The translations under genes and the position numbers were made by a program. Positions 1 to 6,000 of a DNA stretch of 6,992 nt are shown in pieces. Source of the DNA: an uncultured Atopobium sp. (GTDB taxonomy: Bacteria; Actinomycetota; Coriobacteriia; Coriobacteriales; Atopobiaceae). Below the pieces are notes generated by a model, which was not told where the DNA came from, did no database searches, and saw only the letters and a list, made by a program, of their open reading frames with translations. The first letter of the stretch is position 1. Each line of letters begins with the position of its first letter. The stretch is taken from assembly GCA_946647055.1 (NCBI GenBank), contig CAMPCT010000110.1:1-6992 (forward strand), read 5' to 3'.

Positions 1-3000
1 GCGCGAGCAACTGCTCCATCGGCTATCCCGACCTGCTCTTCCTTGTCCCCAACGAGAACGGCGACTCCAACGGATACACCTTCGACCTCAATGGCACGGA
101 CGTCACCTATGTCTACGATGCAGAGACCCTTGCACTCTTCACGGATGCCGAACGTACGCTTGTGACTACGTCATATGACGGTCCGAGTGGCGACGACCCC
201 AGTGACGAGTACTCGAAGACCTTCACGGACGACCAGGGCGTCGAGCACCTCTGCTACCTCATCGAGACGAGCGTCACCGACGATGGTGGCGTGGTTCGCA
301 TCCTCTGCGAAGGCCAGTATGAGGACTACGCCGACGGCATGCTCGCATACCTGGACAATGATTCCGGCGACTACTACTTCGACCCCGCCATTGGCTTCCG
401 CTTCTCCGTTGACTCCTATGATGACGAGAACCACCCCATCCAAGAGGTGACCTACACCTTCGCCGGAAACGAGTACGTGCTCGAGGCGCTCGACATCGAG
501 CAGTTCTACTCTGACGAGCCCATCTTCCAGATCCCAGCAGGCCTCGAGGGCCCCCTGGCAATCAACGTAACCCTTGGCGACGGCAGCAGCCAAACGGACT
601 CTGGACCCAAGACGCTCGTCGACGAGTTTGGCGTGACGCACGAGGAGTGCTATCGCTTCTACACCAACAGCGGCGAAGGTGCCAGCATAGGAGGCATCAC
701 CGAAACCGGCTTTGACTGGTCTGCCGCAGCCCCGCTCATCTGGGATACGGAGACGGGCGAGTACTACTTCGACGCCAATCTTGGCTTCTACGTCTACGCC
801 TACTCGCATGACTCGACCATGTATGAGCTTGCTTCCGTCACGATGACTGCTGGTGGGGAGCAGACTGCACTCGAGCTGTTCGAGACCGAGGACTACTGGT
901 GCTCCGTCTACCGCGTTCCCGCTGGCATCCATGAGCCCGTCACCGTCTCCGCGAACGTGAACCCCCTCTTCACCCTCGAGGACGGAGTCCTTACGGTAGG
1001 CGAGGGGGACGAGGCGGAACACGCTTATCGCCTGACCCTTGACCTTGAGGGAATCTGGTCGTGGGGCCCGCGGCAAGTCGATGAGAGGAACCGGCAGTTC
1101 TTCACGCGAGAGGCCGATGGACAGCAGGAGTACTACTTCTGGGAGGGCGTCGAGTACGACTTCAGCCTGAAGCCTGGCAAGGGCTACTCCATCGACAGCG
1201 CCTCACTTAGTCCCGCAAGTGCTGGCGAGCTCTCGGTCCAGCCGGGAGAAACCGTTCGCTTCAAGCTCACCGAGCCGGCGACGTTGCACGTGACGACCAA
1301 GAGCGACCCGGTCCTCTATGGAACCGCTGACGACGAGGCCGCTTCTGCTTACGAGCTGAGCCTTCGAGTCGACGAAGGCACGTGGCCGACGGTCTCGGAC
1401 AAGCGCCTGGCGTATATGAGCGCCGATGACAGCCAGGACATGGTGACGGCGGCTATCGCGGCCATCGACGGGGACCTCATGATCGCAACGCCGCTCGACG
1501 TCTCCCTCATGGGCGATGACGAGGAGACCAATTGGAGCAGCTATGACCCCGTTGACCTTGGCATAGGCGATGCGCAGGGCACGCTGTCCATCGTGACGGC
1601 GCCGATGTTCGATCCCGAGACCATTTCGTTCTATGCCATCGACGATGGGGGCACGGCCACGTTGCTCGACATGACGTACGTCGAGGCATATGTGAGCCAC
1701 GATGGGAATGGGGTGCCTAGCCAGTACTATGCGTACACGGTGACCGGCACGCTCTCGCAGCTGGTGGGCACCATCGTGATGGCTGGCAAGGTGGCTCCCG
1801 TCACCTACATTGACTTCGAGCTGGGCGCAGACGTCTTCCATGACGAAGAAGTTGCCATCTGTTCGAATGCCTGGGTTGGCTCCCAAGCCGAGGCAAAGGT
1901 CATGCTCGACCGCATCTGCTGGTATGACGTCACCGATGGCCGTCTCGCGCTTGACGAGTGGGACCTGTTCGAGAAGGGCCATGAGTACGTTTGCTCCCTC
2001 ACCTTCTCCGTGTTGGATGGGTACTCCTTTGGCGACGAGATCACGTTCTTCGACATGAAGGCGAATGCAGTGGTCGAGAATCCCAGCTACGACATCTCCT
2101 CCGACTGTACCGCGGTGACCATCGAACTTCCGAGCATTGTCTGCGGTGTGAACCCGTGGATTCGCAGCAACCACTACCCATTCTTCATCGAGGGTCTCGA
2201 GACCTATCCCGATGGACAGGGTGCTGGCTATCCCATCCTCAACAAAAACGAGGTAAGCCTGTATGGTGATCATCTCGAAGCCCTCGAGATGGATACCCCA
2301 GAGGAGCGCGAGGCCTATCGCCAGGAGCTCTGCGAGATGCGCGATGCGGCGTATGCCGCCGCCGGGCGCGCCGCTGGCTCGGACGAGGTCTGGGACATCG
2401 ACCTGTACGAAGCCTACTTCGTTGACGACGATGGCAATCGCGTCGACATTGGTACGTCGGAATATGAGGAGCTTGCTGAGACCTCCGCGACCCTCACGGT
2501 CTTTGCGGAGCTTGCCCACACCGCAGAGGCGGACGTCGTTCTCCTCAAGCAGGGTGCCGATGGCGCTTGGCAGGTCATCGACGACCAGCTTGTGATCGTC
2601 AGTTCCGAGGAGGATGGCGATCGCGTCTACTACGGATTCGTGCTGACGGACGGTACCATTGGCGACGTGCCGGGTACCTATGCCATCGTCTACCGCAACC
2701 ACACCAACGCCCACCAGATCGACGTCTGGAACAATGATGGCAGCCTTGTCGGTACCTTTGGCTACTATGAGTTCGACTTCGAAGCCGAGCAGGGCGTGTA
2801 CTACGACACCTACCCGCTCTGGGATGACGATGAAGTCGAGCCGACGCGCTATCGTTATTACACTGACGTGTATGACTCGTACCAGCTCTTCCTTGCAGGC
2901 GAGGACTTCGAGTTCGTCGTTGGGGCATCTGATGGCTATCAGATTGATGCCGTCGAGGTCTCACTTGACAACGGCGGTACCTGGCAGGCGGTGACGCCGC

Positions 3001-6000
3001 GGGACCAGGTGACCGTCGAGTCGGGCGAGCGGACCTACGACCACTATGTCGTCGAGGCCCCCGCTGGCAACGTCAAGGTGCGCATCAGCACGACCCAGCA
3101 ATTCCATGTCGAGGGAAGCGATGAGACGGGCTATACCGCATACTTTGACGACGGCCGTGTAGCCTATGGGCTCATGCCGGTCTTTGACGAGCACTGCTAT
3201 TGGGTGGGCTACAACTCGGAGAGCGGGGATGCGGTCTTCCGGTATAGGATTCACGAGCAGGACGCGTTCCTTGCGACCTTCATCTTCGCTGGCAAGCAGG
3301 CGACGTTCTACACGCATACCGAAGTCAACTATCGCATCGCGAACGCCTCGCTCGTTCCAGCACCTGCGGCGGGGGGCAATACCTTCGCGTATGATGCGAC
3401 GACTGGCGATGCCACCATTGGGCTCACGCAGCCATCGGTTTGGACGATGACCTCCGAGGAAATCGAGTATGCTGCGACGTTCACCCACGAGGGCACGGGT
3501 GTCGAGCTGGCGCTCAGCACCACCGAGCAGGCTGCCGCTGCCAACGGTCTCCACCTTGCCGTCGATGAGGTCGAGCTCAACGAAGGCCAGGTTACAACCC
3601 TTGCCAACTGGATTGGCTGCGACGCCGACGACTTTGCCGGGCGTGACGCAATCATTGCCTACGAGGTCTACCTCGCCAACCCAGACGGCAGCCGCTCTGA
3701 CTTTGCCGACCCGCAGACCGACCTCATGAGGCTGAGCTTCCCCACGCCCGAGGGCTGGTCGCCCGACATGACCTGGTTCCTGAAGCTCAACACTGCCGAG
3801 GGCAATTTCGAGGACGTCTGGTGGGAATACGAGGACGAGACCGAGTCCGTCCGCACGCTCATGACCCGCAGCCTTGGGACCTATGTGACGGCCACCCGGC
3901 CCGACTATGCTCCTGACAACCGTCGCGACATCAACGACCTCGAGCTCGAAGCCATCCCCACTCAGTACTACACGGGCAGTCCCGTTACGCCAACGGTCGT
4001 CCTGCACGACGGCGACTACCAGCTCGTCGCGGGCGAGGACTACAACGTCTACTACTTCGCTAACGACGGGCTCGGCACGGGCATGGTCCAGATAGTCGGC
4101 ATCGGCGACTACACGGGAGAGCGCTTCGCGAACTTCCAGATCGCGGATGGAACCGTCATCGCCTCCGGCACCTGGGGCAACTGCCCGTGGGAGATCAACG
4201 CTTCGGGCGTGCTCACCATCTATCCAGGTACCGGCGCAGAGCAGACGGGCGACCTCCTCGCGGAGTCGCCGTGGAAGGACCATGAGTACGGCATCACGTC
4301 CGTCGTGTTTGCCTCCGAGGGGGAGAGCAAGGTCATCGCTCCCGAGCACTGCAACTTCCTGTTCGGGCGACTCTCCCGGATCAAGAGCGTCGATCTGTCT
4401 GGCCTTGACGCATCAAACGTCAAGGACATGCGATACATGTTCACGGAGTGCGAGTCGCTCGAGAGCATCGACCTCACGGGCCTCGACCTTTCCTCCGTCA
4501 CCACCATGGAATGCTGCTTCAACCGTTGCACCACCATGGAGAGTGCCAACCTTTCCGGTCTGCGTCTGACATCGCTGGACAACATGGGCAGCCTCTTCCA
4601 CCAGTGCTTTGCGCTCTCGAGCGTCAACCTCCACGACATCGAGACGCCCCTGGTGACGGACATGTCCTACATGTTCACCGGGGACTCGTCGCTGAGGTGC
4701 CTCTACCTTGATGACCTCGACACGTCATCGGTCCAGTTTATGACCGCGATGTTCGCGGGCTGCGGCAATCTCGGGTTCATCATGGTAGGCGCGGGATGGT
4801 CCACCGAGTCTGTTGCCAACGATGGCGGCAGTGGGATGTTCACAGGCTGCATGTCGCTCGTTGGGGGCAATGGCACCACGTTTGATTCGGGGCATACTGG
4901 CCATGAGTATGCGCGCATCGATGCGCCTGGAACCCCCGGATATCTGACGTGCCGGACGCCTGACCAGCGCGTTGACATCGGCAACGCGACGGTCACCGGC
5001 ATTGGTGACGTCATCTATACCGGCGAGGCCATCCAGCCCGAGCCCATCGTCACCTACAATGGAACGCCGCTGGTCAAGGGCACCGACTACACGGTTGCTT
5101 GGGGCGAGAACACCGAGGCGGGCACAGGCACCGTCACTATCGCAGGCATCAACGGCTTCAAGGGCTCACGCGTCGAAACCTTCCTCATCGTAGCGCCGCT
5201 GGACGATGACGCCGGCCAGACCGGAACCGACTGGGCCGCGGTCGAGCCTGGTGCCACCACACCTAGCGAGGCAACGGTCAGCGTTCCCGAGGAACGCGTC
5301 GAGCAGTTCTCCGAGCTTGCCTTTGTGGCTGAGGAGGAGCCCGCCTCTGCCGTCGAGAACGCTGAGGAGCTCATCGTCCAGGTCGTGAACGAGAACGAGC
5401 TCGGCGAGTTCGTCATCTACGACCTGCACTTCGAGGACGTGGCGACAGGTGAGACGGTCCCCACCGATGAGCTCCCTGCCACCGTCATCAAGGTCACCCT
5501 GCCGGTGCCCGAGGGCTGGCTTGCCAGCAGGACGCGCGTCATCTTCCTGAACCCCGAGGACGGCACCGCCACCGACATGGGTGCCGTGGCCAGTGCCGAC
5601 GGCTCCACGGTGAGTTTCCTCACCACGCACTTCTCCAACTACGCGCTGACGCAGGAGCTGGTCGAGCTCTCGAGCGTCGATGGCCTGACCGGCGAACAGG
5701 CAACGTACGTCCCGGGCACGGAACCGGGTGCCACGCTTGCCCTCAGCTTCGAGGGTTCGTCGCTCACCGAGAATATCGACTACACGGTCACGTCGAGCAG
5801 CTTCCAGCCTGGCACGACCGGTGGTACCCTCACCGCTCAGATTACGGGCAAGGGCAACTTCTCTGGTACGGCCACCGCGACCATGCAGGTGAACCCGTAC
5901 CAGGTGACGTCGGCAAATGCCGCTCTCGTCGAGATTCCCGACCAGACCTACACCGGCTCCGCACTTACGCCTGAGGTCACGATCACGCTCGCGGACTACC

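Noticed and set aside
171..1076. 301-residue antisense open frame
   Set aside because: It is codon-aligned with the sense gene, where antisense stops arise only from sense TTA, CTA or TCA codons. These are rare here, and this frame ends exactly at a sense TCA at 171. The predicted peptide has no recognisable domain, whereas the sense frame has clear modules.
1203..2714. 503-residue antisense open frame
   Set aside because: Same cause: it is bounded by the sense TCA codon at 1203-1205 and overlaps conserved beta domains on the plus strand. Its Val/Arg/His/Gly-rich translation is the typical complement of GAC/GTC/GAG/CTC-rich coding DNA.
2659..2994. Thr/Ser/Arg-rich plus-strand open frames in other phases (also around 175-450, 4147-4569 and 6160-6555)
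   Set aside because: Low-complexity translations of the same DNA shifted by one or two bases; no start signals and no known motifs.
2961..4349. 462-residue antisense open frame
   Set aside because: Ends at the sense TCA codon at 2961-2963 and runs opposite the PEGW domain and the YTG repeat. No ribosome binding site or family motif was seen.
4389..4778. A DNA tandem repeat or phase-variable satellite
   Set aside because: The 78-base period is visible in the protein, but the DNA copies differ at many positions, so slippage-based phase variation is unlikely here.
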